From positions 57,310 through 121,309 of the forward strand of contig SXID01000027.1 of assembly GCA_005772955.1 (NCBI GenBank): DNA of 64,000 nucleotides, written 5' to 3'. Positions 7,876-16,367 of the stretch are shown here, piece after piece. The notes below the pieces were generated by a model that saw only the letters and a program-made list of their open reading frames with translations, was not told the origin of the DNA and ran no database searches. The position numbers were made by a program, and so were the translations under genes. Each line of letters opens with the position of its first letter. Within the stretch, counting starts at the first letter, position 1. This DNA is from Planctomycetia bacterium. Lineage in GTDB: Bacteria; Planctomycetota; Planctomycetia; Gemmatales; Gemmataceae.

Positions 7876-9054
7876 TCATTCCACACGGCAGAATACCGCC
7901 TTCAGGTAGCGGCCTTCGGGCACGTGCAGCAAGAAGGGGTGGTCCGCGCCGGCACCGGTGATCTTGAACACCTGAATCGTGCGCTGTGCCTGCCACGCGG
8001 CGCGGCGGATCGATTCGAGGAAGTCACCTTCACTCACCAGCCCCGTGCAGGAACACGTGAGCAGGACGCCGCCGGGCTTCACCACGTGAAGCGCGAGCCG
8101 GTTCATGTCACAATATTTCTTCAGTGCCGATTCCACGTCTTCGCGGTCGCGGGTGAGCTTCGCCGGGTCGAGCACCACCGTATCGAACCGTTCGCCGTTT
8201 GGGATGATGTCGCGGAGCCACGCGAACAGGTCTGCCTGCACGTAGCGAATCTGCGCGTTGTTGAGCTTCGCGTTCTGCTTCGCCATGTCGAGTGCCTGCT
8301 CGTCGAGGTCTAGACCCACAACCTCGGAGGCGCCACCTTTCGCCTTCGCGTACACGCCGAAGCCGCCCGTGTTGCAGCAGATGTCCAGCACCCGCTTACC
8401 CGCGCAGAATTCGGAGAGCGTTTTGCGGTTGTCGCGCTGATCAACGAAGAATCCGGTCTTATGCTTGCTGCCGGGCGCGACGCGAAACTTCAGCCCGTGT
8501 TCGGTGATGGTGTCCGGCGGCGGCGGCTCCGGTGGGCGGCAGTCGAACGATTCCTGCTTACCGACGTGCTCCTCCGCGAAGTAGTAGAACCGCGCAGCGG
8601 GGTAGTAAACACGAAGGGCGTCCATGATCGCGGTGCGCTGCTTGTACATCCCGGCCGAGAAGAACTCCAACACGATTGTGTCACCGAACCTATCCACCAC
8701 AAGGCCGCTGAGGCCATCGGCTTCGGAGTGAACGAGTCGGTAGGCGTTCGTGACTTCGTCAAGCTTTAACGCCTCGCGCCGAAATGCGACCGCCGCGTCG
8801 AGTCTCCGTGCGAAGAACTCCGCGTCAACGGGTTCGTCTTGCCTGGTGGTCAGAACGCGAAGGGTGATGCGAGAGTGTCCGTTGTAGAAACCGCGTGCGA
8901 CCCAGATCCCGTTCTTGTCGTGAATGTCCACGACGCTACCGGGCGCGATCCGCGTGTGTGGCTTCTCGACCATCTTCTGGAAGACCCACGGGTGCGACGA
9001 CCGCCGTTCAATCTTCAGCGTGACAACGGGAATCGGGGCAGTTACGGGGTTCAT
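7876..9054 (-). CDS. Class I rRNA large-subunit methyltransferase, RlmI-like
   Basis: This is a 392-residue SAM-dependent methyltransferase with the RlmI layout. An N-terminal PUA-like domain starts at SHPWVFQKMV and includes GSVVDIHDKNG. A central RlmI-type domain contains the NAYRLVHSEADGLSGLVVD segment. The Rossmann domain has VLDICCNTGGFGVYA (SAM binding), VVLDPAKLTR and LLTCSCTG. RlmI makes m5C1962 in E. coli 23S rRNA. The usual DPPKF is DPAKL here, but the CSC motif is kept. The exact target base is inference. ATG at 9054 begins MNPVTAPIPVVTLKI. Confidence 0.87.
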   Translation of the reverse strand: MNPVTAPIPVVTLKIERRSSHPWVFQKMVEKPHTRIAPGSVVDIHDKNGIWVARGFYNGHSRITLRVLTTRQDEPVDAEFFARRLDAAVAFRREALKLDEVTNAYRLVHSEADGLSGLVVDRFGDTIVLEFFSAGMYKQRTAIMDALRVYYPAARFYYFAEEHVGKQESFDCRPPEPPPPDTITEHGLKFRVAPGSKHKTGFFVDQRDNRKTLSEFCAGKRVLDICCNTGGFGVYAKAKGGASEVVGLDLDEQALDMAKQNAKLNNAQIRYVQADLFAWLRDIIPNGERFDTVVLDPAKLTRDREDVESALKKYCDMNRLALHVVKPGGVLLTCSCTGLVSEGDFLESIRRAAWQAQRTIQVFKITGAGADHPFLLHVPEGRYLKAVFCRVE

Positions 9055-9083
9055 CTAGATATGATACGGTTTCTCCGCACCTC

Positions 9084-10436
9084 TCACGCTCCCAGGTATT
9101 GCCGCAATGCCAGATGAAGTTTGTCGCAGCGGTCGTGCCACTGACGCTGGTCTTTCGGCGGGTAATCCTTGATCGGCCGGAACGCCGCAACCACGCAGAG
9201 GCGCGGCTGTCCGGGGTCGGGCTTGTCCATCTGGAGTTCAAGTTCAATTGGCTCATGGCCCTGCGGGACTGACGGTCGCCGAGCCGCGAACCAGCCGAAG
9301 ATACCGCTCCCCTGGCTCGCCTCCTTGTAACCGTCGGGGAGACCGAGTTGCATGCGAATCACACCCGGTTCGCTCGTGACTACCTGACCACCATAGTCTT
9401 CGACGAACCCACGAAGTTTAGCCGCGGCCAGGCGTTCCGGCAGGAACGCCTCGAACACGTAGGTCACGTGGAACGGGTCGGCCGGCGCTCGCCCTGCGGG
9501 CGCGGGTTCGGGCGCGCGTGTCTTCAACGCCCTCGACTCCCATCCTTCCGGCATCGTGGCTTCCCAGTGGTTTTCTCCGAGCGCGTGGCCGAACATGACC
9601 GCGAGTTCCTGCGCGGACTGATGGCGCTCGTTCGGGTACTTCGAAAGTGCAAGTTGAACCACCCCTTCCAGCGCCGGGGTGATGAACCCGCACCCGATGC
9701 GCGAGAACCGCGGGGGCGATTCGTTGATGTGCGCCGCGAGCAGTTTGTCCTGAACGGCGTAACTGAATGGCAGCCTGCCGGTGAGCAGTTCGTAGAGGAT
9801 GACGCCGACCGAGTAGAGATCGCTGCGTGAGTCTACTCGGTCGCCGCGGATCATCTCTGGGCTGACGTAGCGGGGCGTGCCGATGGCGTAGATCGGCCCG
9901 TGCCCGGTGAGTTCGGCGAGTTGGATGTGCGGCTTCGAGGCGAATCCGGCGAACCCAAAGTCCATCACCTTCAGTGATTCTCGGTCCGTGTCCGCGTGCA
10001 GCACCATGAGGTTCGCGGGTTTCAGATCGCGGTGATAGATACCCGCGTCGTGAGCCGCTTGCAACGTGTGGCAAAGATAGCCGAGCAACCTGCCGACGCG
10101 TTCCGGCTGCAGACTGCGGTGCCGGGCGAGAAATTCTTCGAGCGTGATGCCGGGCACGTACTCCATCACGAGGCATGGGCCAATCGGGTCATCGACGGCG
10201 GCTTCGAGGAGCCGCACCGCGTAAGGATGGTTGAAGTTCGCCATCGACCGAACTTCCGCCTCGAAGAACTGGCGGAACTTCGGATGTTCGCTGACGGTGT
10301 CGTGAATGCGTTTCACCACAACGGGGTAGTCGGGGAATTTCAGCGGGTGGGCCAGGAACACTTCGGCGGTGCTGCCGGTGCCGAGCGAGCGGAGCAACCG
10401 GTATTTCCCTAGCGCGGTCGTCCCAACCATCCGCAT
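9084..10436 (-). CDS. Eukaryotic-like serine/threonine protein kinase
   Basis: This 450-residue protein has a Hanks-type kinase domain at about residues 10-275: GTGSTAEVF glycine loop, VVKRIH with the ATP lysine, YHRDLKPANLMVL catalytic loop, DFGFAGF magnesium loop, and TPRYVSPEMIRGD activation segment. The last about 150 residues are a soluble region with no domain I recognise and no membrane segment, so this is a cytosolic kinase. The start at 10436 (MRMVGTTALGKYRLL) keeps the kinase fold complete; 10430 is also possible. The frame is open to 10739 but overlaps the epimerase gene there. It follows the epimerase by 82 bases. Confidence 0.9.
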   Translation of the reverse strand: MRMVGTTALGKYRLLRSLGTGSTAEVFLAHPLKFPDYPVVVKRIHDTVSEHPKFRQFFEAEVRSMANFNHPYAVRLLEAAVDDPIGPCLVMEYVPGITLEEFLARHRSLQPERVGRLLGYLCHTLQAAHDAGIYHRDLKPANLMVLHADTDRESLKVMDFGFAGFASKPHIQLAELTGHGPIYAIGTPRYVSPEMIRGDRVDSRSDLYSVGVILYELLTGRLPFSYAVQDKLLAAHINESPPRFSRIGCGFITPALEGVVQLALSKYPNERHQSAQELAVMFGHALGENHWEATMPEGWESRALKTRAPEPAPAGRAPADPFHVTYVFEAFLPERLAAAKLRGFVEDYGGQVVTSEPGVIRMQLGLPDGYKEASQGSGIFGWFAARRPSVPQGHEPIELELQMDKPDPGQPRLCVVAAFRPIKDYPPKDQRQWHDRCDKLHLALRQYLGA

Positions 10437-10518
10437 ACCCCCGCCAGGCGTGCCACAAAGCACGCAATGGTAGGATGCGTTCGGCCTCGCGGCAAATGCT
10501 TCCAGCGCCACGGTCGCA

Positions 10519-11553
10519 TCACAACTCGTTCGGTTCCCACCGGTACTCGACCGCACTTTCCCACGTTCCGCCCGGTGGGATAACGCGCCAGCCGCTATCG
10601 ATGCCGCGCGCCTGGAGGTTTGAAGCATCGGCAGAGCAACTGTACGGCTCGATCGCGACTGCGTATCTATGCGCCGGCGTGAACAGCACGAGGTCGCGGA
10701 ATGACGTGTCGGCGAGCACGCGTAATTTCCCGTGTGCATTCGGGTGGGCGAGTGTGGCGACTTCGATGAAGCCGCTGTTGCGGGTTTCGTCGCCGGTCAC
10801 ACCATTGAAGACGTGGTCGAGCGCGGTACTTCCCACCGCTCGCGGTTTGCGGAAGTCGAGTTCCGCCGGCAGTTCCTTCCGCCAGCCCGTAGGCAGGTTG
10901 CCAGAATCGACGTCCCAGACTTGCTTCACGTTAGCTTGAAGCACGCAATCGCTAACGTCTGGCGTGTTCATGCCGGGCAACCGGAAGTATCCGTGGTAGC
11001 CAAGCCCAAACGGCAGCGGTCCGGTGCCAACATTCTCCACACGTGCATCGACACGCAGTTTGTTCGAGTAGAGCCGATAAGTCACGCTAAACGCGAAGTC
11101 TGACGGCCAGAGCGGGATCGCTTCAGGCAAGTCCTTCGCGAGGTTGAACTCCCCGGTGACGAACGCGAAATCCGCATCGCCTTTCCAGTCGGTGACGCGC
11201 CACTTATTCCGCGGCGTGAACCCGTGGATCGCGTGGAGCTTGCTCGATTCGTTCAACGGAAGCTGATACGTCTTGCCTTCAAACGTGAAACGCCCGTCGC
11301 GCAACCGCCCCGGGAACGGGAACAAGATGGGATGCCCGCTCCGCGTTGGAACCGGGTTTGTTTCCCAGTCCGGCATGTGGAACAGGATGTCTGCCCAGCG
11401 GTTGTCTTCTTGCTTCACCTGCCACTTGAGGCAGTTGAAGCCCCACTGCGGCCAGACTTCGGCGCGGACCGTGCCCGTGTCGTTGATGAGTTCGTAAATC
11501 TCGCCGCCGCGGTCGCCAGCATTGCCCTGAGACGTGCGTACTTCAAAAGCCAT
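10519..11553 (-). CDS. Aldose 1-epimerase (galactose mutarotase-like)
   Basis: This enzyme interconverts alpha and beta anomers of hexoses. The 344-residue beta-sandwich protein has the family catalytic residues: first His in LHAIHGFTPRN, second His in GLGYHGYFRLP, and Glu in AVAIEPYSC. There is no signal peptide, so it is cytosolic. The ATG at 11553 is divergent from the Ldh2-like gene at 11634, leaving an 80-base shared promoter region. Substrate specificity cannot be read from the sequence; galactose and glucose-6-phosphate mutarotases are both possible. Confidence 0.87.
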   Translation of the reverse strand: MAFEVRTSQGNAGDRGGEIYELINDTGTVRAEVWPQWGFNCLKWQVKQEDNRWADILFHMPDWETNPVPTRSGHPILFPFPGRLRDGRFTFEGKTYQLPLNESSKLHAIHGFTPRNKWRVTDWKGDADFAFVTGEFNLAKDLPEAIPLWPSDFAFSVTYRLYSNKLRVDARVENVGTGPLPFGLGYHGYFRLPGMNTPDVSDCVLQANVKQVWDVDSGNLPTGWRKELPAELDFRKPRAVGSTALDHVFNGVTGDETRNSGFIEVATLAHPNAHGKLRVLADTSFRDLVLFTPAHRYAVAIEPYSCSADASNLQARGIDSGWRVIPPGGTWESAVEYRWEPNEL

Positions 11554-11633
11554 TATGCGCCCCCTGCTTCTAAGATGAGGTTGTGCGGGGGTGATTGTAC
11601 TCTGCCTCCGACCCCGAATTCACGGAACATCCG

Positions 11634-12686
11634 ATGCCAACTTTCTCACCTTCCAAACTCACCGCGCTCGCACAGGCGATGTTCGAGGCGGTGGGCGTGC
11701 CCACGGCCGACGCGAACGTGGTTTCGCGGAGCCTTGTGGACGCGAACCTGTGCGGGCACGACTCACACGGTGTGATGCGCGTGCCGCAGTACCTCGACTT
11801 CTTGCGCAAAGGCACTTACAAGGCAGGCGCACCGCTCGCGGTGATTTCCGAAACGCCGGCGGTCGTCGCGGCGGACGCGGGTTGGGGACTGGGGCAGGTT
11901 CAAACGTACCGCTTGCTCGACAAGTTGCTCCCGAAGGCGAAGGCACTGGGGATCGCGGCCGGCACGCTGCGGAACTGCGGGCACACCGGGCGGCTCGGTG
12001 AATACGCGGAGTTCGCAGCGAAGGAAAACATGGCGATGTTCGCCGCAGTGAACTCGCACGGCTCCGGGCGCCGGGTCGCGCCGCCGGGTGGCACCGAAGG
12101 CCGCATCAGCACCAACCCGATCTGCATGGGCGCTCCAACTTCCGGCGCACCCGTGGTCATCGACTTCGGCACAAGCGCCGCGGCGGAAGGGAAAGTTCGC
12201 GCGCAGTTCCAGAAGAAGGAACCGGCACCAGACGGCTGGCTTATCGACCACACCGGCGCGCCGACGAACGACCCCGGTGTACTCTACAGCGAGCCGCGCG
12301 GCAACCTGATCCCGTTCGGCGGCACGCAAGCGTACAAGGGGTTCGGCCTGGGGCTTCTGCTCGATCTGCTGTGCGGCGGCCTGTCGGGCGGGTCGTGCAG
12401 CAACCCAACGTTCCCGCTCGCGGGTCAGGGCAACGCGGCCGTGTTCGTGCTGTTCTCCCCTGCGCTCTTCGGAGGAGTGGATCACTTCCTCAAGGAAACC
12501 GACGGGCTGACGACCTATGTCCGCTCCTGTCCCACAGTGGCAGGCGCGGGGCCAATCACGCTTCCCGGCGACCCCGAACGGGTGACCAAGGAGAAGCGTC
12601 TTGTGTCGGGCATCCCGGTGCCGGACGGCACGTGGGAACTGATCGCGAAAGCGGCAGGCGAATTGAAAGTGCCGCTGCCGCAGTGA
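11634..12686 (+). CDS. Ldh2/malate-lactate dehydrogenase family oxidoreductase
   Basis: This is a 350-residue NAD(P)-dependent dehydrogenase of the Ldh2/YlbC/ComC fold, unrelated to classical lactate dehydrogenase. Family motifs are NLCGHDSHGVMRVPQY (catalytic His-Asp region), AVNSHGSGRRVAPPGG, RISTNPICMGAP and YKGFGLGLLLDLLCGGLSG. Substrate could be malate, sulfolactate, ureidoglycolate or a sugar-derived 2-oxo acid; it cannot be fixed here. ATG at 11634 (MPTFSPSKLTALAQ) is chosen because the residues upstream to 11595 do not fit the family. Confidence 0.88.
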   Translation: MPTFSPSKLTALAQAMFEAVGVPTADANVVSRSLVDANLCGHDSHGVMRVPQYLDFLRKGTYKAGAPLAVISETPAVVAADAGWGLGQVQTYRLLDKLLPKAKALGIAAGTLRNCGHTGRLGEYAEFAAKENMAMFAAVNSHGSGRRVAPPGGTEGRISTNPICMGAPTSGAPVVIDFGTSAAAEGKVRAQFQKKEPAPDGWLIDHTGAPTNDPGVLYSEPRGNLIPFGGTQAYKGFGLGLLLDLLCGGLSGGSCSNPTFPLAGQGNAAVFVLFSPALFGGVDHFLKETDGLTTYVRSCPTVAGAGPITLPGDPERVTKEKRLVSGIPVPDGTWELIAKAAGELKVPLPQ

Positions 12687-12778
12687 GAGCCAAGCAGGCC
12701 GCGAAAATACTGGACCCGTTTCGGTTGCTCCGGGCATTACATCGTGCCCGGAGTCCGTTCCTTTCACAGGAGTTGTTC

Positions 12779-13567
12779 ATGCTCGCAATGTGTCGTGTCT
12801 TGTTCGTAGTCGCGTTGGGTGTCGGATTCGTCGGCACGCCAACCGCGCGTGCCGAAGACAAGAAGCCCGAAAAGCCCACCAAGTCGCAGCCGGCCGCAGA
12901 GCCGGCCAAGACGATCATCATACAGATCGACGCCAGCAAGCTCCCGCCCGACGTGCTGAAGCAACTCCTTCAGTTGACCGAGAAACCGGACGACAAGCCG
13001 AAGCCGACCGTGACGACGAAACCGGTCCAGCCGAACGACAAGCCGAAGCCGGGGGCCACGGAGCCGGGAAAGCCAGGGACCAAGCCCGGCGCAGAGCCGG
13101 GCAAGCCAGGGGTGAAACCGGGCACCGAACCGGGCAAGCCCGGGGTGAAACCGGGCACCGAACCGGGCAAGCCAGGGGTGAAACCGGGCACCGAACCGGG
13201 CAAGCCCGGGGTGAAACCGGGCACCGAACCGGGCAAGCCCGGGGTGAAACCGGGCACCGAACCGGGCAAGCCCGGGGTGAAACCGGGCACCGAACCGGGC
13301 AAGCCCGGCACAAAGCCCACGGGCGAGCCGACCAAGCCCACACCGACCAGCAAACCCGGCAAGGCAATCAGCCTGAGCGATGCCATCGCCATCACAGAGA
13401 AGGCCACGCAAGGCACCGTGGTGAAGGCCATGCGTGATGACGACGACGGCAAGGTGATGTTTGAACTTGAAGTGATCGAGGGCAAGGGCGGAAAGACGAG
13501 AGTCACGCTCGACGCTGGCGGCAACGTGACGAAGAAGGAGACGAAAGGCGGCAAGCCGAACAAGTAG
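12779..13567 (+). CDS. Secreted Pro/Gly/Lys-rich repeat protein with PepSY-like C-terminus
   Basis: This is a 262-residue exported protein of unknown function. Residues 1-25 form a signal peptide ending ARA|ED. A Lys- and Pro-rich part follows, then eight tandem 11-residue units of the type [11 protein letters not shown] (residues about 95-182), and a C-terminal domain of about 70 residues ([31 protein letters not shown]) that resembles PepSY modules. AGGAG sits 7 bases before ATG 12779. The repeat likely forms an extended cationic stalk. A terminator follows at 13603. Confidence 0.8.
   Translation: MLAMCRVLFVVALGVGFVGTPTARAEDKKPEKPTKSQPAAEPAKTIIIQIDASKLPPDVLKQLLQLTEKPDDKPKPTVTTKPVQPNDKPKPGATEPGKPGTKPGAEPGKPGVKPGTEPGKPGVKPGTEPGKPGVKPGTEPGKPGVKPGTEPGKPGVKPGTEPGKPGVKPGTEPGKPGTKPTGEPTKPTPTSKPGKAISLSDAIAITEKATQGTVVKAMRDDDDGKVMFELEVIEGKGGKTRVTLDAGGNVTKKETKGGKPNK
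13061..13324 (+). repeat. 33-bp in-frame tandem repeat, eight units
   Basis: Eight contiguous 33-base units run from 13061 to 13324, encoding EPGKPGxKPGx. Units 2-7 encode the identical [11 protein letters not shown] and differ only at synonymous bases (CCA/CCC, GAG/GAA). Units 1 and 8 are diverged at one end. The near identity of the inner units at the DNA level points to recent expansion by slippage or unequal recombination. Confidence 0.95.
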
Positions 13568-13602
13568 CCCAACCCCGCAATACCCCGCGAAGTCAGATCA
13601 AG

Positions 13603-13627
13603 CGGCCGAGCCAAGCTCGGCCGTTTT
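13603..13627 (+). terminator. Intrinsic terminator after repeat-protein gene
   Basis: A 9-bp GC-rich stem CGGCCGAGC / GCTCGGCCG with a CAA loop is followed by TTTTC. It lies 35 bases after the stop at 13567. Confidence 0.8.
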
Positions 13628-13629
13628 CG

Positions 13630-13875
13630 TTACTCCCTCCTCAGCACCACATCCACAACCCAACACCCGCGAACGTGGACCTGGTTCGAACCGCGGCAGT
13701 GCTTCCGGATGTCGTCGTTGTCGCACCCAGTGTCCTGAAGTGCGTCAGCCAGAATCGGCATCGCAGAGAAATCTCGCGACTCGTACATCCCTCGTGCGAG
13801 TGACACCGCGGTGTCAGTGCGCCATGCGGGTGAGAACATGACAGGGCGGAACGGGTTCCCGTAGATGCCACGCAT
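13630..13875 (-). CDS. Small protein matching a recurrent Gemmata C-terminal module
   Basis: This is an 81-residue frame reading MRGIYGNPFRPVMFSPAW, then WRTDTAVSLARGMYESRDFS, ILADALQDTGCDNDDIRKHC and HVRGCWVVDVVLRRE. I recognise this GNPFRP...CWVVD pattern from many Gemmata-type proteins, where it is often the C-terminus of a longer polypeptide. No function is known to me. Here it stands alone: upstream in the same frame the residues (RARAG) come from the dispersed GCGAAGCCGCAAGC repeat. The start is uncertain. It may be a complete small gene or a remnant. Confidence 0.6.
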   Translation of the reverse strand: MRGIYGNPFRPVMFSPAWRTDTAVSLARGMYESRDFSAMPILADALQDTGCDNDDIRKHCRGSNQVHVRGCWVVDVVLRRE

Positions 13876-13984
13876 GAAACCGGCCCTTGCCCGCGAAGCC
13901 GCAAGCGGCGGGAGACATCGCTTCGCCGTTTGTGTAGGATGCACCCCCAACGCTCCACACGCAACCCACAACCCCCCCACTGCC

Positions 13985-16264
13985 ATGCCCCGAATGCTCA
14001 TTCTCGCCGGTGTGCTGTTCTTCACTTCTTCCGCGTTCAGCGCGGAACCGAACACGTGGGTAAAGGTCGAAGGCGGTGCCATCGAAGGCCGTCGGTGGGA
14101 CGTGCCGCTCGGATACTCGCCCGAACTGAAGCGGTTCCTCGTTCTCGGTGGGCGCACCGACATCGCGAATTACCGCAAGGAACGACCGTACGATGTGCTT
14201 TCCATCACGCCCACGAAGGATGCAAAGTGGCGGAATGAACTGCCCGACTTCGGCGAGAAATGGGGACCGGAGTTCGGCCCCGTGAAAGCACCCAGTTGGA
14301 AGGGGGAAACGTGGGGCTTCACCGACACCGACGGCAACACACGCCCGAACTGGGCCGTCTACGGCACGTTCTCCCTCGGGGGCAAATACGACTACGATCC
14401 CGACACGCAGGCGTTCTACTTCACCGCGGGCAACAACACCTTCAAGTACGAACCGAAGGCGCGACAGTGGTCCGACCTCCGCAGGCGAGCAGGGCCGGAA
14501 GGCACGCTCGGCGGCGTGCTGCTGTGGTCGTCGATGTGCTACGACCGCGACACCAAGCAGATCGTTCTCTTCGGTGGCGGGAATATTCAAACCGAGCGCG
14601 GCGACCCCGGCACGTGGACGTTCACGCCCGAACTGCGGTTGTGGGAACAAGTAAAAACCGCGAACGAACCTCCGCAGCGCGCCAATTCGCGGCTCGTGTA
14701 CGACCCGGTCAACAAGGTCACGGTTCTCTTCGGTGGCGATCAACTCGACCAGCTCGTTTGCGACACGTGGGTGTACCACTCCGCGAAGAAAACTTGGACC
14801 GAACAGAAACCGAAGTTCTCGCCTTCACCACGAGCCGGGCACGCGATGCTCTGGCTCCCAAAGGCGAAGAAGGTTCTCCTTCTCGGTGGCTACACCTACA
14901 CCTCGACGACCGAATACGTCGCGGCACTGTACAAGCCGATGCCGCTCGAAGCATGGACCTACGATGTGGCGAAGAATGAATGGGATTTCATCGGGACGTG
15001 GGCGAAAGACGCTCCAACCGTCCACGCGAACACCGTTCTCCACTCGGCGGTGGACGAGAACGACACCGTGATGGTTCTCGATTCCAAGAACCACGCGTGG
15101 TATTGCACGCTCGACCCGAGCAAACGCGATGAAGGCCCGACACGACTCATCGGCGTGAGGCCTGGCGAAGTGGTTCGCCGCACCGGTTCGCACGAACCGA
15201 AGTGGTACACCGAAGGTCTGCCCGCGACGATCAACACCATCACCGATGATCGCGTGAAGACGCTCAAAGCGAACGAGTGGTTCGTACAGCCGACGCCACG
15301 CAAGCCCGGCATGAACATGGACTGGGGTTCGGCGGTGTTCGATTACCACAACGACAAGATCATCCGGTTCAGCGGCGGGCACTCCGCGTACAGCGGTACC
15401 GCGCCATTCGTTTACGACGTGAAAACGGATCGGTACTCGCTGCCGTTCGCGCCGGAATACCCCATCGAGTACGTTTACAGCAACGATCAGGTGCGCGGGG
15501 AATGGAGCTTCAAGGGCAACCCGTGGATGACCGGCCACACGTACAAGTCCACCGGCTACGACCCGAACCTGAAGTGCCTCGTGTTCGCCGCGCACCAGTG
15601 GACGTACTTCTTCGACCCGCTCACCGGAAAGTGGTCGCGGTCGCCGGAGAAGAACCCGTTCGTCGCGGACTTCTACTCGAACACGGTCTGTGGCACACCC
15701 GACGGCGCGGTGACGTGGGCCAACCAAACCAGCGGCAGGAGCGCGTGGTTGTTCCGCCTCAACCCCGAAACGAAGGGCTGGAAGCCGTTACCGAAGGAGA
15801 TCAAAACCGCACTGCCGCAGATGAGCGCCGACCACCACGGAATGAGTTACGACAGCAAGCGCGACCGCCTATTGATGTTCAGCGACATCGGCGAGAAGAA
15901 GGGTCAGGTCGCGGTGTACGACCTGAAGACATTTGAAGTGTCATGGCTGAAGCCCGAAGGGATGGCGAAGGCGCTGCTGCCGTGCCGCGAAACGGTGTAC
16001 ATCCCGGAAGCGGACATGGTGCTGGTGGGCGCTCGCGTCTCGGATGTGGACGGCGTTCAGCTGTGGCTCGCCTACGATTGCGCGAAGAACGCGTGGGTCG
16101 GGCTGCCGCTCGCGGGCGAAGACCCCATCGGCAAGCGGGGTGCGTTCAACAACTCGATGGGCCTGATGTACGACCCGAACCGGAAGGTCGTGTGGGCCGT
16201 CGGTCAGCACAGTCAGGTCCACGCGATGAAGCTCGACGTATCGAAAGCGAAGCCGCTGAAGTGA
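13985..16264 (+). CDS. Secreted Kelch-repeat beta-propeller protein
   Basis: This is a 759-residue protein with a signal peptide (MPRMLILAGVLFFTSSAFSA) and repeated Kelch blades. Examples are IVLFGGGNIQTERGDPGTWTF, VTVLFGGDQLDQLVCDTWVY and KVLLLGGYTYTSTTEYV, each with the hydrophobic-GG and downstream W pattern. More blade-like repeats occupy the C-terminal half. No catalytic module is seen. Function could be carbohydrate binding or protein interaction in the periplasm. The 109 bases upstream are shared with the divergent small gene and contain one copy of the GCGAAGCCGCAAGC repeat. Confidence 0.83.
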   Translation: MPRMLILAGVLFFTSSAFSAEPNTWVKVEGGAIEGRRWDVPLGYSPELKRFLVLGGRTDIANYRKERPYDVLSITPTKDAKWRNELPDFGEKWGPEFGPVKAPSWKGETWGFTDTDGNTRPNWAVYGTFSLGGKYDYDPDTQAFYFTAGNNTFKYEPKARQWSDLRRRAGPEGTLGGVLLWSSMCYDRDTKQIVLFGGGNIQTERGDPGTWTFTPELRLWEQVKTANEPPQRANSRLVYDPVNKVTVLFGGDQLDQLVCDTWVYHSAKKTWTEQKPKFSPSPRAGHAMLWLPKAKKVLLLGGYTYTSTTEYVAALYKPMPLEAWTYDVAKNEWDFIGTWAKDAPTVHANTVLHSAVDENDTVMVLDSKNHAWYCTLDPSKRDEGPTRLIGVRPGEVVRRTGSHEPKWYTEGLPATINTITDDRVKTLKANEWFVQPTPRKPGMNMDWGSAVFDYHNDKIIRFSGGHSAYSGTAPFVYDVKTDRYSLPFAPEYPIEYVYSNDQVRGEWSFKGNPWMTGHTYKSTGYDPNLKCLVFAAHQWTYFFDPLTGKWSRSPEKNPFVADFYSNTVCGTPDGAVTWANQTSGRSAWLFRLNPETKGWKPLPKEIKTALPQMSADHHGMSYDSKRDRLLMFSDIGEKKGQVAVYDLKTFEVSWLKPEGMAKALLPCRETVYIPEADMVLVGARVSDVDGVQLWLAYDCAKNAWVGLPLAGEDPIGKRGAFNNSMGLMYDPNRKVVWAVGQHSQVHAMKLDVSKAKPLK

Positions 16265-16278
16265 CAGTTTGCGATTCG

Positions 16279-16338
16279 ACGAGCCGCGACCGCAAGGGAG
16301 TGGCAAACGTTAACCGCTCCCTTGCGGTCGCGGCTCGT
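16279..16338. terminator. 22-bp inverted repeat between convergent genes
   Basis: Perfect 22-base arms (16279-16300 and 16317-16338, beginning ACGAGCCGCGACCGCAAGGG) enclose a 16-base loop. It sits between the Kelch gene stop and the convergent stop at 16368 and can act as a bidirectional terminator. No T-tract is present on either side. Confidence 0.75.
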
Positions 16339-16367
16339 TGAGAGGCTACACCGGTCCTGAACGCAAT

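Noticed and set aside
10437..10739. N-terminal extension of the kinase frame
   Set aside because: It overlaps the epimerase coding sequence, has no kinase family similarity, and 10436 gives a complete kinase domain.
13061..13324. Possible CRISPR array
   Set aside because: Units are contiguous 33-mers with no spacers and encode a protein repeat.
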